Shown: positions 1 to 8,627 of the stretch, piece by piece | How positions within the stretch are numbered: the first letter of the stretch is position 1 | Layout of the letters: each line of letters opens with the position of its first letter | NCBI GenBank assembly: GCA_016293005.1 | Contig: JAEDFA010000003.1 | Coordinates: 1-64,000 of the forward strand | Direction of reading: 5' to 3' | From: Treponema sp. | GTDB lineage: Bacteria > Spirochaetota > Spirochaetia > Treponematales > Treponemataceae | DNA length: 64,000 nt | Program-made: the position numbers and the translations under genes | Notes under the pieces: model-generated | What the model saw: the letters and a program-made list of their open reading frames with translations, nothing else | What the model was told of the DNA's origin: nothing | The model's database searches: none

Positions 1-485
1 ACGAGCATGAAAACGAACATCATCACGATGAAAATCCAGAGCACGGAAAAGAAGGACATAAATGTGATGAACACTGTCACCATCATCATCATGAACACAA
101 TCATGAAGGCGCAGAAGAAGATGAATATGGAATCGGAAATTTTGTCTATTATCGTCGCCGTCCGTTTAACCGCTTAAAGCTTGAAGAATTTGCAGGAAGA
201 TGGCCTAAAAATATTATACGCTGTAAGGGTGTTCTCTGGTTCAGCGATGAAGATGATATGGCTTATGTTTTTGAAACTTCAGGCCGTCAGATTCAGGCAG
301 GTGCTTCGGGCACATGGCTTGCTTCTTGTTCTAAAAAAGAGCAGGAAGAAGTTCTTGCATCAGAACCTAAAATGCGTGCAGAATGGGATGAAAAAGTTGG
401 TGATAGAATGGTAAAACTTTGTATTATCGGGCAGAAACTTGATAAAAAAGCAATTTCACAGGAACTTGATGCGCTTTTGGATTAA
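1..485 (+). CDS. CobW/P47K-family GTP-binding metallochaperone, C-terminal part (5' truncated by window edge)
   Basis: The frame is open from base 3, so the gene starts outside the window. The visible part opens with a His/Glu/Asp-rich linker containing a run of five histidines and two cysteines (about residues 1-40 of the fragment). A CobW C-terminal domain follows, with FVYYRRRPFNRLKLEEF, then VLWFSDEDDMAYVFETSG and the GxW of SGTWLASC. Proteins of this family are G3E GTPases that deliver zinc, cobalt or nickel to target proteins. The His-rich linker between GTPase and C-terminal domain is typical of zinc-handling members. The GTPase domain is not visible, so GTP binding is assumed from the family. 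The metal cannot be told from sequence. Confidence 0.85.
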   Translation, partial: EHENEHHHDENPEHGKEGHKCDEHCHHHHHEHNHEGAEEDEYGIGNFVYYRRRPFNRLKLEEFAGRWPKNIIRCKGVLWFSDEDDMAYVFETSGRQIQAGASGTWLASCSKKEQEEVLASEPKMRAEWDEKVGDRMVKLCIIGQKLDKKAISQELDALLD

Positions 486-521
486 TAAATTTTTCTTATA
501 ATAAAAATAACGGGTAACTTA

Positions 522-1898
522 ATGGTAAATAAAAATGCTCCTGTAGAAAATAAAATGGGAACGATGCCTGTATTAAAGTTAATTTTTAATATGTCGCTTC
601 CCATTATGTTTTCTATGCTTGTAATGGCTTTATATAACATTGTAGATAGTATTTTCGTAGGGAAAATAAGTGTAGATGCGCTTACGGCTGTTTCTCTTGC
701 ATTTCCTGTTCAGAATCTTATGGTTTCTTTTGCGGTAGGAACTGCCGTTGGTGTAAATGCGCTTTTATCGCTCAGACTCGGTCAGAAAAATCAGCATGAT
801 GTAAATAAAACTGCCATGAACGGTGTTTTTCTTTCTGTCGTTACATGGATTGTTTTTGCTGTAGCCGGAACTTTAATTTCTTCTTCATATTTAAAATCTC
901 AGACTGACAATTCAAGTGTAATTCTTTTAGGGGAACAGTATCTTGAAATTATTTTGATTTTGGGTTTCGGGCAGTTTATAGGCGGAATGTTTGACAGGCT
1001 TCTTCAGAGTACGGGGCGAACTTTTCTTTCTATGATTTCTCAGTTAATCGGCGCAGTTTTCAACATAATTTTTGACCCGATTTTGATTTTTGGGCTTGGT
1101 CCTTTTCCAAAACTGGGGATAAGAGGTGCTGCCTTGGCGACTGTTTTGGGGCAGATTTTGGGTTGCCTGGTTTCGTTTATTTTAAATATTTTAAAAAATC
1201 ACGATATTCAGTTTAAGTTTTCTAATATTCTTCCAAATAAAAAAATCATCGCTCAGATTTACCGGGTTGCTGTTCCTGCAATTTTGATGAGTTCGATTAC
1301 CTCTGTTGTAACTTACTTTTTAAATCTGATTTTTAAAGGAATTGAAAACGGCGGAGATAATGCAATTACAGTTTATGGAATTTATTTTAAATTAAACAGT
1401 TTTATTTTTATGCCTGTTTTCGGTCTTAATAACGGAATTGTTCCTATTATTGCATATAATTACGGGGCTGAACATAAAAAGCGTATTTTAAAAACTATAA
1501 AATATTCTCTTTTAGTTGCTTTTTGCATTATGTTTTTCGGTGTAATTATTTTTGAATCTTTTCCTGATGTTCTTTTTAGAATGTTTACAGACAATGAAGT
1601 TATCATACAAATGGGTAAAGGCGCTTTACGAAAAATTGCTCCTTCATTTTTTGGCGCTGCTATTGCTATTACTTTTTCTGCAATTTTTCAGGCGTTTTCT
1701 GCTGCGTTTTTCAGTCTGTTAGTTTCATTTTTAAGGCAGATTGTTGTTTTTCTTCCTGCAGCGTATTTTTTGGGAAAAACAGGGGATGTAAATAATGTGT
1801 GGTGGTGTTTTATTATTGCAGAGTTTATGTCAGTTCTTGTTTCTGTTTCGTGCATGAGAAATATTTACAGGAAAAAGATTTCTGTAATGGAAGATTAG
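522..1898 (+). CDS. MATE-family multidrug/sodium antiporter
   Basis: A 458-residue polytopic membrane protein of the usual MATE length, with about twelve hydrophobic segments in two halves. The N-terminus carries the family pattern of PVLKLIFNMSLPIMFSMLV, ALYNIVDSIFVG and NALLSLRLGQ; the second half restarts near residue 245 (YRVAVPAILMSSITSVV). MATE proteins export cationic drugs or metabolites using a sodium or proton gradient; the substrate here is unknown. A TATAAT box lies at 497-502 and the ribosome-binding site before ATG 522 is weak (CGGGTAA). It is 36 bases downstream of the CobW-type gene, and no terminator was seen between them. Confidence 0.9.
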   Translation: MVNKNAPVENKMGTMPVLKLIFNMSLPIMFSMLVMALYNIVDSIFVGKISVDALTAVSLAFPVQNLMVSFAVGTAVGVNALLSLRLGQKNQHDVNKTAMNGVFLSVVTWIVFAVAGTLISSSYLKSQTDNSSVILLGEQYLEIILILGFGQFIGGMFDRLLQSTGRTFLSMISQLIGAVFNIIFDPILIFGLGPFPKLGIRGAALATVLGQILGCLVSFILNILKNHDIQFKFSNILPNKKIIAQIYRVAVPAILMSSITSVVTYFLNLIFKGIENGGDNAITVYGIYFKLNSFIFMPVFGLNNGIVPIIAYNYGAEHKKRILKTIKYSLLVAFCIMFFGVIIFESFPDVLFRMFTDNEVIIQMGKGALRKIAPSFFGAAIAITFSAIFQAFSAAFFSLLVSFLRQIVVFLPAAYFLGKTGDVNNVWWCFIIAEFMSVLVSVSCMRNIYRKKISVMED

Positions 1899-1971
1899 AA
1901 AATTCAAAAACAGAGGCTTTAAAATTTTTTAAGGCGTAAAATTGAATGAACTAAAAGACGGAGGATATTTT

Positions 1972-3561
1972 ATGGAAAATGTTGAAATTCTTGATTCTAC
2001 ATTAAGAGATGGTGCTCAGGGTGAAGGTATAAGTTTTTCGGTTCAGGATAAAATTCATATTTGCAAGGCTCTTGATGAACTTGGTATTTCTTTCATAGAG
2101 GCTGGAAATCCCGGTTCAAATCCGAAAGATATGGAATTCTTTCAGGAAATGAAAAAGGTTTCTCTTAAAAATTCAAAACTTGCGGCTTTCGGTTCAACAA
2201 GGCGTAAAGATATAAAGTGTGCAGAAGATGTAAACCTTCAGAGTCTTCTTGCAGCCGGAACTGAATATGTCGTAATTTTTGGAAAAAGCTGGACTTTTCA
2301 GGTTACCGAAATTTTAAAAACAACTTTAGAAGAAAATCTTCTTATGATAAAAGATACATGCCAGTTTTTAAGGGAAAATGGCAGAAAAGTTATTTACGAT
2401 GCAGAACATTTTTTTACAGGTTTTGCATCTGATCCTGAATATGCTTTAAAATCTCTTGAAGCGGCTGTCGAAGGTGGAGCGGAAACTCTTGCGCTTTGCG
2501 AAACTAAAGGCGGCTGCATGATTAAAGACTGTGAAAATGCTGTAAAAGCTGCTGTTGAAAGAATTGGATGCCGTGCAAAAATAGGAATTCATACGCATAA
2601 TGACTGTGGTCTTGCAGTTGCAAATTCGCTTGTTGCTGTAGAATCAGGTGCCCGCCATGTTCAGGGAACTTTTTTAGGTTTTGGTGAAAGAACTGGAAAT
2701 GCAAACCTTTCATGTATTATTGCAGACCTTCAGTTAAAAATGGGATTTAAATGTATTCCTGATGAAAAAATTAAGGAACTTACTCCTGTTGCAAAGCGTG
2801 TTGCAGAAATTACTAATATTTCTCTTTCAAGCGGTCTTCCGTTTGTAGGCGGTTCTGCATTCAGCCATAAAGCAGGAATGCACATTGATGCAGTTTTAAA
2901 AAATCCAGAGGCGTACGAACATATTTCTCCGGAAGCTGTCGGAAACGAAAGGGTATTCCTCATGAGTGAAGTTGCAGGCCGTTCAACAATTATTGAAAAA
3001 ATTCAGAAAATCGACCCAACTATTACAAAATCAAGTCCAAAAGTTCAGGAACTCGTTTCAAAAATGAAAGAACTTGAATTTCAGGGCTATCAGTTTGAAG
3101 GCGCAGATGGTTCGTTTGAACTTCTTGCAAGAAAAGTCATCGGCCGCTACAAGCCGTTTTTTAAGCTTCACTATTATCAGACAAGCGGAATTAATCCTAG
3201 AGTTGAAGAAGGTGTGTGTGCCTGTGCTCAGATAAAACTTGAGGTTGAAAATCAGATTGAAGTTACGGCAGGAGAAGGTGATGGACCTGTAAACGCTTTA
3301 GATATTGCCCTTAGAAAAGCGCTCAGCCGTTTTTATCCTGCAGTAAATCAGATTCGTCTTACAGATTACAAAGTTAGAGTTTTAGATGGAAAGAGTGCAA
3401 CTGCGTCAAAGGTTCGCGTTCTTATTGAATCAAGTGACGGAAAAAATACCTGGACAACTGTTGGCGTAAGCTGTGATGTTATGGAAGCAAGCTGGCTTGC
3501 TCTTTGTGATTCTTTTGAATACAAACTGATTAACGATATTGAAAAACATTTGGGAAAATAG
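1972..3561 (+). CDS. cimA: (R)-citramalate synthase
   Basis: Condenses pyruvate with acetyl-CoA to give citramalate, the first step of the threonine-independent isoleucine route. The 529 residues begin MENVEILDSTLRDGAQGEG, the metal-binding start of the DRE-TIM/HMGL barrel. It continues with IGIHTHNDCGLA (metal-ligand histidines) and GGSAFSHKAGMH, and ends with a LeuA-type dimerisation/allosteric domain (about residues 390-529) where isoleucine feedback normally acts. The GEG pattern and length fit citramalate synthase better than isopropylmalate synthase. ATG 1972 is chosen because GGAGG sits just upstream; a TTG 30 bases earlier in frame has no ribosome-binding site. leuB follows two genes later, and LeuB-type enzymes also serve the citramalate route. 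Confidence 0.9.
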   Translation: MENVEILDSTLRDGAQGEGISFSVQDKIHICKALDELGISFIEAGNPGSNPKDMEFFQEMKKVSLKNSKLAAFGSTRRKDIKCAEDVNLQSLLAAGTEYVVIFGKSWTFQVTEILKTTLEENLLMIKDTCQFLRENGRKVIYDAEHFFTGFASDPEYALKSLEAAVEGGAETLALCETKGGCMIKDCENAVKAAVERIGCRAKIGIHTHNDCGLAVANSLVAVESGARHVQGTFLGFGERTGNANLSCIIADLQLKMGFKCIPDEKIKELTPVAKRVAEITNISLSSGLPFVGGSAFSHKAGMHIDAVLKNPEAYEHISPEAVGNERVFLMSEVAGRSTIIEKIQKIDPTITKSSPKVQELVSKMKELEFQGYQFEGADGSFELLARKVIGRYKPFFKLHYYQTSGINPRVEEGVCACAQIKLEVENQIEVTAGEGDGPVNALDIALRKALSRFYPAVNQIRLTDYKVRVLDGKSATASKVRVLIESSDGKNTWTTVGVSCDVMEASWLALCDSFEYKLINDIEKHLGK

Positions 3562-3572
3562 GTGGTTTTGTT

Positions 3573-4424
3573 TTGAAAAAAGGTCTTGTTCTTGAAGGCG
3601 GAGCAATGCGTGGAATGTTTACATCCGGCGTTCTTGATGTATTTATGGAAAACGGCATTGTTTTTGACGGTGCTGTTGGAGTAAGTGCAGGAGCAACTTT
3701 TGGATGTAACTATAAATCAAAGCAGCCGGGAAGGGCTATCAGGTATAATAAGCGTTTTTCAAAAAACTGGAAGTACGGCACTTTTCTGTCTTTTTTTCTT
3801 ACTGGAAACATATATGAAACTGATTTTTGCTATAATCAGATTCCAAATAAACTCGATATTTTTGATGTAGAATCATACAAAAATAACCCGATGGAATTTT
3901 ATGTTGTTGTAAGTGATGCAGAAAATGGAAAGCCGATATATAAAAAACTTTTAAAAGGGGATGAAAACGATCTTAAGTGGATGCAGGCAAGTGCAAGTAT
4001 GCCTTTAGTTTCTCGTCCGGTAAAAGTTGACGGCTATACACTATTAGACGGCGGAATGACAGATTCAGTTCCTTTAAAATTTTTTGAAAGTCTTGGTTAC
4101 GATAGAAATGTCGTTATTTTGACTCAGCCTAGAAATTTTGTAAAAAAGCAGACAAGTTCACTTCCTTTAATAAAAATTATGCTCAAAAAATATCCTCGCC
4201 TTGTTGAAGCAATGTCTTTACGCCATGAAGTTTATAACGAAGAGACAAAATATTGTTTTCAAAAGGCCGATAAAGGTGAAGTTCTTGTTATATGTCCTGA
4301 AAAATCTCTTGGAATAAGCCGCACAGAAAAAAATCCGTCAGAACTTGAAAGAGTATATCAGGAAGGTCGGAAAACTGCTGAAAATATTCTTGAAAAAGTA
4401 AAGATTTTTTTAGAAGAAAAATAA
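3573..4424 (+). CDS. patatin-like phospholipase family protein
   Basis: A 283-residue protein with the complete patatin layout: an oxyanion-hole glycine loop (LEGGAMRGMFTSGVLD), the nucleophile elbow G-V-S-A-G near residue 39, and the catalytic aspartate in LLDGGMTDSVPL. Family members (YjjU/RssA type) are Ser-Asp dyad lipid acyl hydrolases; the physiological lipid is not known. The predicted start is TTG at 3573 with GGTGG upstream, only 11 bases after the cimA stop, so it is probably co-transcribed. The next ATG, 33 bases in, would remove the oxyanion loop. Confidence 0.88.
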   Translation: MKKGLVLEGGAMRGMFTSGVLDVFMENGIVFDGAVGVSAGATFGCNYKSKQPGRAIRYNKRFSKNWKYGTFLSFFLTGNIYETDFCYNQIPNKLDIFDVESYKNNPMEFYVVVSDAENGKPIYKKLLKGDENDLKWMQASASMPLVSRPVKVDGYTLLDGGMTDSVPLKFFESLGYDRNVVILTQPRNFVKKQTSSLPLIKIMLKKYPRLVEAMSLRHEVYNEETKYCFQKADKGEVLVICPEKSLGISRTEKNPSELERVYQEGRKTAENILEKVKIFLEEK

Positions 4425-4458
4425 CAGTTTCTTTTTTTATAAACTGAAAATTACATAT

Positions 4459-4478
4459 TTTTCAATCGGAATTGAAAA
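4459..4478. repeat. 8-bp perfect inverted repeat upstream of leuB
   Basis: TTTTCAAT at 4459-4466 and ATTGAAAA at 4471-4478 are separated by CGGA. No T-run follows, so it does not look like a terminator. An operator role for leuB is possible but inferred only from position. Confidence 0.35.
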
Positions 4479-4535
4479 TTGATTTGCAATTTATTATTAT
4501 AAAATGTATTGAATATAAAAATTAGGGGTACATAA

Positions 4536-5630
4536 ATGGAAAAAACTATTGCTTTAATTCCTGGAGACGGAATTGGACCTGATGTTGTAAAAGAAGCGGT
4601 AAATGTTCTTGATGCCGTTGCAAAAAAGTTCGGTCACAAATGGAATTACACAAATGTTCTTGCAGGAGGCTGTGCAATCGATAAATTCGGTCATCCTCTT
4701 CCTCAGGATCAGCTTGAAATCTGTCTAAAATCTGATGCGGCTTTGCTCGGCGCTGTCGGAGGTCCAAAATGGGATAACCTTCCTTCAGAAATTCGTCCTG
4801 AAAAAGCGCTTTTAGGTCTTAGAGGCGGAATGAAAGTTTTTGCAAATCTTCGTCCTGCTGTAATGTGGAAGCAGTTAAAAGATGCTTGTCCTTTAAAAGA
4901 TGAAATTGTCGGCGATGGTCTTGATATTTTAATCGTGCGAGAACTTACAGGCGGAATTTATTTCGGTGAAAGAGGAACGAGCGAAGATCAGAATACTGCA
5001 TGGGATACAGAAAAATATACTCGTCCAGAAATCGAACGCATTGTGAGAATGGGTTTTGAATACGCAATGAAAAGACAGAAAAGGCTCTGCGTTGTAGACA
5101 AGGCAAATATTTTAAACTCAAGTCAGCTTTGGCGGCGTGTTGCAGAAGATGTAAAAAAAGATTATCCGGAAGTAACTCTTTCATATCTTTATATTGACAA
5201 TGCTTCTATGCAGTTAGTAAGAAATCCTAGACAGTTTGATGTAATTGCAACTTCAAATATGTTCGGCGATATTCTTTCTGATGAAGCAAGCCAGATTACA
5301 GGTTCAATTGGAATGCTCGCATCTGCTTCTTTAGGCGATGGAAAAGGGCCTGGTCTTTATGAACCGATTCACGGCTCTGCTCCTGATATTGCGGGAAAAG
5401 ATCTTGCTAATCCTCTGGCAACAATTCTTTCTGCTGCAATGCTTTTGCGATACAGTTTTAATCTTGAAACAGAAGCAAAAGCTATTGAAAATGCCGTAAA
5501 TTCTGTTCTAGATGACGGCTGGAGAACTGGTGATATTGCCGGAAGCCACATCGAAGAAGTTAAAAAGAACGGAAAACTCGTTGGTACAAAGAAAATGGGT
5601 TCTCTCGTTGTTGAATACTTGAATAAATAA
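4536..5630 (+). CDS. leuB: 3-isopropylmalate dehydrogenase
   Basis: NAD-dependent oxidative decarboxylation of 3-isopropylmalate in leucine synthesis; probably also acts on the methylmalate intermediate of the citramalate route. The 364 residues match the normal family length. Landmarks are IALIPGDGIGPDVV at the N-terminus, ELTGGIYFGERG with the catalytic Tyr, VDKANIL with the catalytic Lys, and the signature NMFGDILSDEASQ with metal-binding aspartates. AGGGG precedes ATG 4536. Upstream is a 111-base gap with an 8-bp inverted repeat at 4459-4478. leuC and leuD are not in the window. Confidence 0.95.
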   Translation: MEKTIALIPGDGIGPDVVKEAVNVLDAVAKKFGHKWNYTNVLAGGCAIDKFGHPLPQDQLEICLKSDAALLGAVGGPKWDNLPSEIRPEKALLGLRGGMKVFANLRPAVMWKQLKDACPLKDEIVGDGLDILIVRELTGGIYFGERGTSEDQNTAWDTEKYTRPEIERIVRMGFEYAMKRQKRLCVVDKANILNSSQLWRRVAEDVKKDYPEVTLSYLYIDNASMQLVRNPRQFDVIATSNMFGDILSDEASQITGSIGMLASASLGDGKGPGLYEPIHGSAPDIAGKDLANPLATILSAAMLLRYSFNLETEAKAIENAVNSVLDDGWRTGDIAGSHIEEVKKNGKLVGTKKMGSLVVEYLNK

Positions 5631-5650
5631 ATTCAGGCACTTTTGTAATT

Positions 5651-5679
5651 ATGGAATGCTATTTTTTTTAGCATTCCAT
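5651..5679 (+). promoter_or_regulatory. 11-bp perfect hairpin between leuB and the chromate-transporter genes
   Basis: ATGGAATGCTA (5651-5661) pairs exactly with TAGCATTCCAT (5669-5679) around a loop of seven T. The 3' arm ends ten bases before ATG 5689 and is followed by GGGTG rather than a T-run, so it is not a standard intrinsic terminator. It may mark an mRNA processing or stability boundary, or influence initiation at 5689. Confidence 0.5.
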
Positions 5680-5688
5680 GGGTGTTTT

Positions 5689-6255
5689 ATGAAAAATATT
5701 TACGCACAACTTTTTTTGACATTTGCAAAAATCGGTTCATTTACTTTTGGGGGCGGAATTGCAATGCTTCCTATGCTTTCAACTGAACTTGTTGAAAAAC
5801 GAAAATGGATTACTGATGATGAACTTTTAGATTATTATGCAGTCGGTCAGTCAACTCCCGGAATTATTGCCGTAAATGTTGCAACTTTTTCAGGCTACAA
5901 AAAAGGCGGCGTTTTCGGTGGAATTTGCGCAACTTTAGGAATGATTTTTCCGTCTGTCCTTATAATTTCGATTCTTGCGACTTTAATAAACTCTATCGAC
6001 CAGTTTCCGCTTGTTCAAAGCGCGTTAAAGGGGATAAATGTTGCAGTTTGTGCTTTGCTATGCGATGCTTCAATTACTTTTTCAAAAAAATCTGTAAAAA
6101 AAGCGTATCAGGTTGTTCTTCTTTTAATTTCGTTTGCGTTGATTTATTTTTTTAATATTCCTTCGTTCGTAATAATTCTTATGGCTGTTTTTTTCGGTGT
6201 AATCTGGTATTTTATTCAGAAAAAAATAAATAAATCTGGAGAGAAAAATGCCTGA
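5689..6255 (+). CDS. chromate-transporter family protein, first half (short CHR)
   Basis: A 188-residue membrane protein with a single CHR domain. It has FAKIGSFTFGGGIAMLPML, the E-x-R-K-W pattern EKRKWITDDELLDYY, and the QSTPGIIAVNVATFSGYKKGG signature, followed by four or five hydrophobic segments. Short CHR proteins normally work as a pair in opposite orientation; the partner is the next gene, overlapping by 8 bases. Many such pairs are not chromate-specific, so the substrate is left open. ATG 5689 is preferred over an in-frame ATG at 5656, because 5656 lies inside the hairpin arm and would add non-family residues. Confidence 0.88.
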   Translation: MKNIYAQLFLTFAKIGSFTFGGGIAMLPMLSTELVEKRKWITDDELLDYYAVGQSTPGIIAVNVATFSGYKKGGVFGGICATLGMIFPSVLIISILATLINSIDQFPLVQSALKGINVAVCALLCDASITFSKKSVKKAYQVVLLLISFALIYFFNIPSFVIILMAVFFGVIWYFIQKKINKSGEKNA

Positions 6256-6829
6256 AATCAGTTTACTTGAATTGTTTTTGACTTTTTTTTATATCGGACT
6301 TTTTACAATCGGAGGTGGACTTGTTGCAATTACTTTGATGCAGCAGACGATTGTTGAAAAAGGTTTTATTTCTGTTGACGAATTTTACAATATGATTGCC
6401 ATTTCCGAAAGTACACCCGGACCTGTAGGTGTAAATATGGCAACATTTTTAGGATATAAATTTTATGGGCCGTTAGGAGCTATTTTTGCTTCAATTGCGG
6501 AAGTTCTTCCATCGCTTATCTGTATTTTGATTATTGCGCGTTTTATTTTAAAATTTCGGGAAAATGCTGTTGTTCAGACTGTTTTTTCGTTTTTACGGCC
6601 GTGCGCTACCGGAATGATTTTTGTAATCGCTGTTCAGATGTGTACTTCGATTTTATTGAATCTGCCGTCTGAATTAAAACTTTTTTTAGTCCGCTCTTCC
6701 TGGAAAGAATTTTTCAACTGGATGAATATTTCTCTTTTTCTTCTGATGTTTTATTTAAGGCGCAGGTTTAAGCTTCATCCGATTTTTATAGTTCTGCTTG
6801 GAGCTCTGTTCGGCATTGCTTTTTACTGA
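6248..6829 (+). CDS. chromate-transporter family protein, second half (short CHR)
   Basis: A 193-residue partner to the preceding CHR protein, beginning within its last codons (8-base overlap) with GGAGAG upstream. It repeats the domain pattern: FFYIGLFTIGGGLVAITLMQ, then SESTPGPVGVNMATFLGYK and a run of hydrophobic helices. Overlap and homology argue that the two are made together and form a heterodimer. The direction and ion of transport cannot be read from sequence. A terminator-like hairpin follows at 6837. Confidence 0.88.
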   Translation: MPEISLLELFLTFFYIGLFTIGGGLVAITLMQQTIVEKGFISVDEFYNMIAISESTPGPVGVNMATFLGYKFYGPLGAIFASIAEVLPSLICILIIARFILKFRENAVVQTVFSFLRPCATGMIFVIAVQMCTSILLNLPSELKLFLVRSSWKEFFNWMNISLFLLMFYLRRRFKLHPIFIVLLGALFGIAFY

Positions 6830-6836
6830 CGGTTAT

Positions 6837-6870
6837 TAATGAAAAAAATATTTCATTAGTATTTTTTTTC
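6837..6870 (+). terminator. probable intrinsic terminator of the CHR transporter pair
   Basis: TAATGAAA (6837-6844) pairs with TTTCATTA (6851-6858) and is followed by a T-rich tract. The deoD promoter begins immediately after. Confidence 0.55.
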
Positions 6871-6879
6871 TATTTATGG

Positions 6880-6892
6880 TATAATTTTTTTT
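6880..6892 (+). promoter_or_regulatory. leaderless-type promoter -10 for deoD
   Basis: TATAAT at 6880-6885 lies seven bases before ATG 6893, with only T residues between and no ribosome-binding site. The predicted transcript starts at or next to the A of ATG. No good -35 box is visible. Confidence 0.6.
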
Positions 6893-7597
6893 ATGAGTAC
6901 ACATATAAATGCCAAAGATGGTGCAATTTCAGATAAAATTTTACTTCCCGGTGATCCTTTAAGGGCTAAATTTATTGCAGAAAATTTTTTAGAAAACGCT
7001 GTCTGTTATAATGAAGTTAGGGGAATGCTCGGTTTTACGGGTTTTTATAAAGGTCAAAAAATTTCTGTTCAGGGAACGGGGATGGGGCAGCCTTCGTTAT
7101 CCATTTATGTGAATGAACTTTTTAACTTTTACGGCGTTCAAAAAGCAATCAGAATCGGTACAATAGGTTCAATTCAAAAAGAGTTAAAATGCCGCGATAT
7201 TATTCTTGCAAATGCCGCTTGTTCTGATTCTTCTTTAATCAATCAAAGATTTAAAAATATGCATTATGCGCCTTCTTCGGATTTTTCGCTTTTGTATAAT
7301 GCTTATAACAAGGCAAAAGAATTAAACATAAAAACTTCTGTTGGTCCTGTAGTTTCTTCTGATTTGTTCTACGACGATAATCAAAACTGGAAACTTTGGG
7401 CAGAATACGGAGTTCTTGGTTGTGAAATGGAAAGTGCAGAACTTTTTACGCTTGCTGCAAAATATTCAAGAAAAGCGCTTTCAATTTTTACGGTAAGCGA
7501 TGAAATTCTAACAGGAAAGAAAACCTCACCGGAAGAAAGACAGACTTCTTTCAAAGATATGATGATTCTTGCACTCGAAACTATAATCATGAACTAA
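6893..7597 (+). CDS. deoD: purine nucleoside phosphorylase, DeoD type
   Basis: Phosphorolysis of purine (deoxy)ribonucleosides to base plus (deoxy)ribose 1-phosphate in salvage. At 234 residues it fits the hexameric bacterial class. Visible markers are ILLPGDPLRAKFIAENF, the phosphate-loop GTGMGQPS, RIGTIGSI, the ribose-binding GCEMESAELF and the base-binding SDEILTG with the catalytic Asp. It probably feeds adenine to Apt, encoded at 33.7 kb. It is a single-gene unit between two terminators and appears to be leaderless. Confidence 0.95.
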   Translation: MSTHINAKDGAISDKILLPGDPLRAKFIAENFLENAVCYNEVRGMLGFTGFYKGQKISVQGTGMGQPSLSIYVNELFNFYGVQKAIRIGTIGSIQKELKCRDIILANAACSDSSLINQRFKNMHYAPSSDFSLLYNAYNKAKELNIKTSVGPVVSSDLFYDDNQNWKLWAEYGVLGCEMESAELFTLAAKYSRKALSIFTVSDEILTGKKTSPEERQTSFKDMMILALETIIMN

Positions 7598-7638
7598 AGA
7601 TATTTTTTTTAGGTTTTAAAAGTTGATGTAAAAAAATG

Positions 7639-7667
7639 AAAAGTCCGTTAAGTTTTTTCGGATTTTT
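7639..7667 (+). terminator. intrinsic terminator after deoD
   Basis: AAAAGTCCG (7639-7647) pairs with CGGATTTTT (7659-7667) with one G-T wobble; the stem ends in a T-run. Confidence 0.65.
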
Positions 7668-7702
7668 ATGATATAAAAAGAAGTATTTTATTTGGAGATG
7701 TT

Positions 7703-8611
7703 ATGAAACCAACACTTTTAGTTTTAGCTGCTGGAATGGGAAGCCGTTATGGCGGAGTTAAGCAGATTGATTCTGTTGGAAAAAACGGCGAATGTCTTTT
7801 GGATTTTTCAACTTATGATGCTAAAAAAAGCGGCTTTGGGAAAGTTGTATACATTATAAGAAAAGATATTGAAAAAGATTTTCGCGAAAAACTTTTTGAC
7901 AGAGTTGCAGATAATTTCAATGCCGAATATGTTTTTCAGTCGCGAGAAAGCCTTTTAAATGAAGAACAGATAAAAAAATCAGAAGGGCGCCTAAAACCAT
8001 GGGGAACTGCTCATGCAATTTTGTGTGCTCAAAAAGCGATAAACGAACCTTTTGCCGTAATAAATTCTGATGATTACTACGGGCGGGAAGCGTTTTTAAC
8101 TCTTTCAAATCATCTTTCGTCCATACAAAATGATTCTACCGTTCACGCGATGGTTTGTTATGTTCTTGGAAATACGATGAGTAAAAGCGGTTCTGTAAGC
8201 AGGGGAGTTTGCAGTTTTAACGGTGAAAACTTATCTTCAATAGAAGAAAACTTAAAAATCTATTACGAAGGCTCAAAAATTATCAGTGAAATGTCAGGCA
8301 AAAAAATTGAGATGACTGGAAAAGAACTTGTCAGCATGAATTTATTCGGCTTTTCGCCAAAAGCATTTGAACAGTTTGACGAATATTGGAACAATTTTAT
8401 AAAAGACAATATTTCTCAGGAAAAAACTGAAGCGCTTTTGCCTGTCGCTGCAAGTGAAATCATTAAAAACAAAAAAGGCTCAATTAAGATTTTTACATCT
8501 TCTGAAAACTGGTTTGGAATGACTTACCCTGAAGACCGTGAAATCGTAAAATCAGAGATAAACAAAAAAATTCGCTCTGGATATTATCCTGAAAAACTTT
8601 GGGAAAAATAA
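7703..8611 (+). CDS. nucleotidyltransferase (NTP_transferase family)
   Basis: A 302-residue Rossmann-like sugar-phosphate nucleotidyltransferase. It opens with LVLAAGMGSRYGGVKQ, a G-x-G-x-R nucleotide loop, followed by KPWGTAHAILCA and the metal-binding INSDDYYGREAF. The acceptor sugar cannot be named: the protein is divergent from RfbA, GalU and GlmU. GGAG lies upstream of ATG 7703. thrA starts 17 bases after its stop without a terminator, so the two may share a transcript although no pathway link is obvious. Confidence 0.75.
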   Translation: MKPTLLVLAAGMGSRYGGVKQIDSVGKNGECLLDFSTYDAKKSGFGKVVYIIRKDIEKDFREKLFDRVADNFNAEYVFQSRESLLNEEQIKKSEGRLKPWGTAHAILCAQKAINEPFAVINSDDYYGREAFLTLSNHLSSIQNDSTVHAMVCYVLGNTMSKSGSVSRGVCSFNGENLSSIEENLKIYYEGSKIISEMSGKKIEMTGKELVSMNLFGFSPKAFEQFDEYWNNFIKDNISQEKTEALLPVAASEIIKNKKGSIKIFTSSENWFGMTYPEDREIVKSEINKKIRSGYYPEKLWEK

Positions 8612-8627
8612 TTTTGGAAATAATAAT

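Noticed and set aside
5689..6829. Frameshifted single long ChrA gene.
   Set aside because: Each half has its own start, ribosome-binding site or overlap and a complete CHR domain; paired short CHR proteins are a known arrangement.
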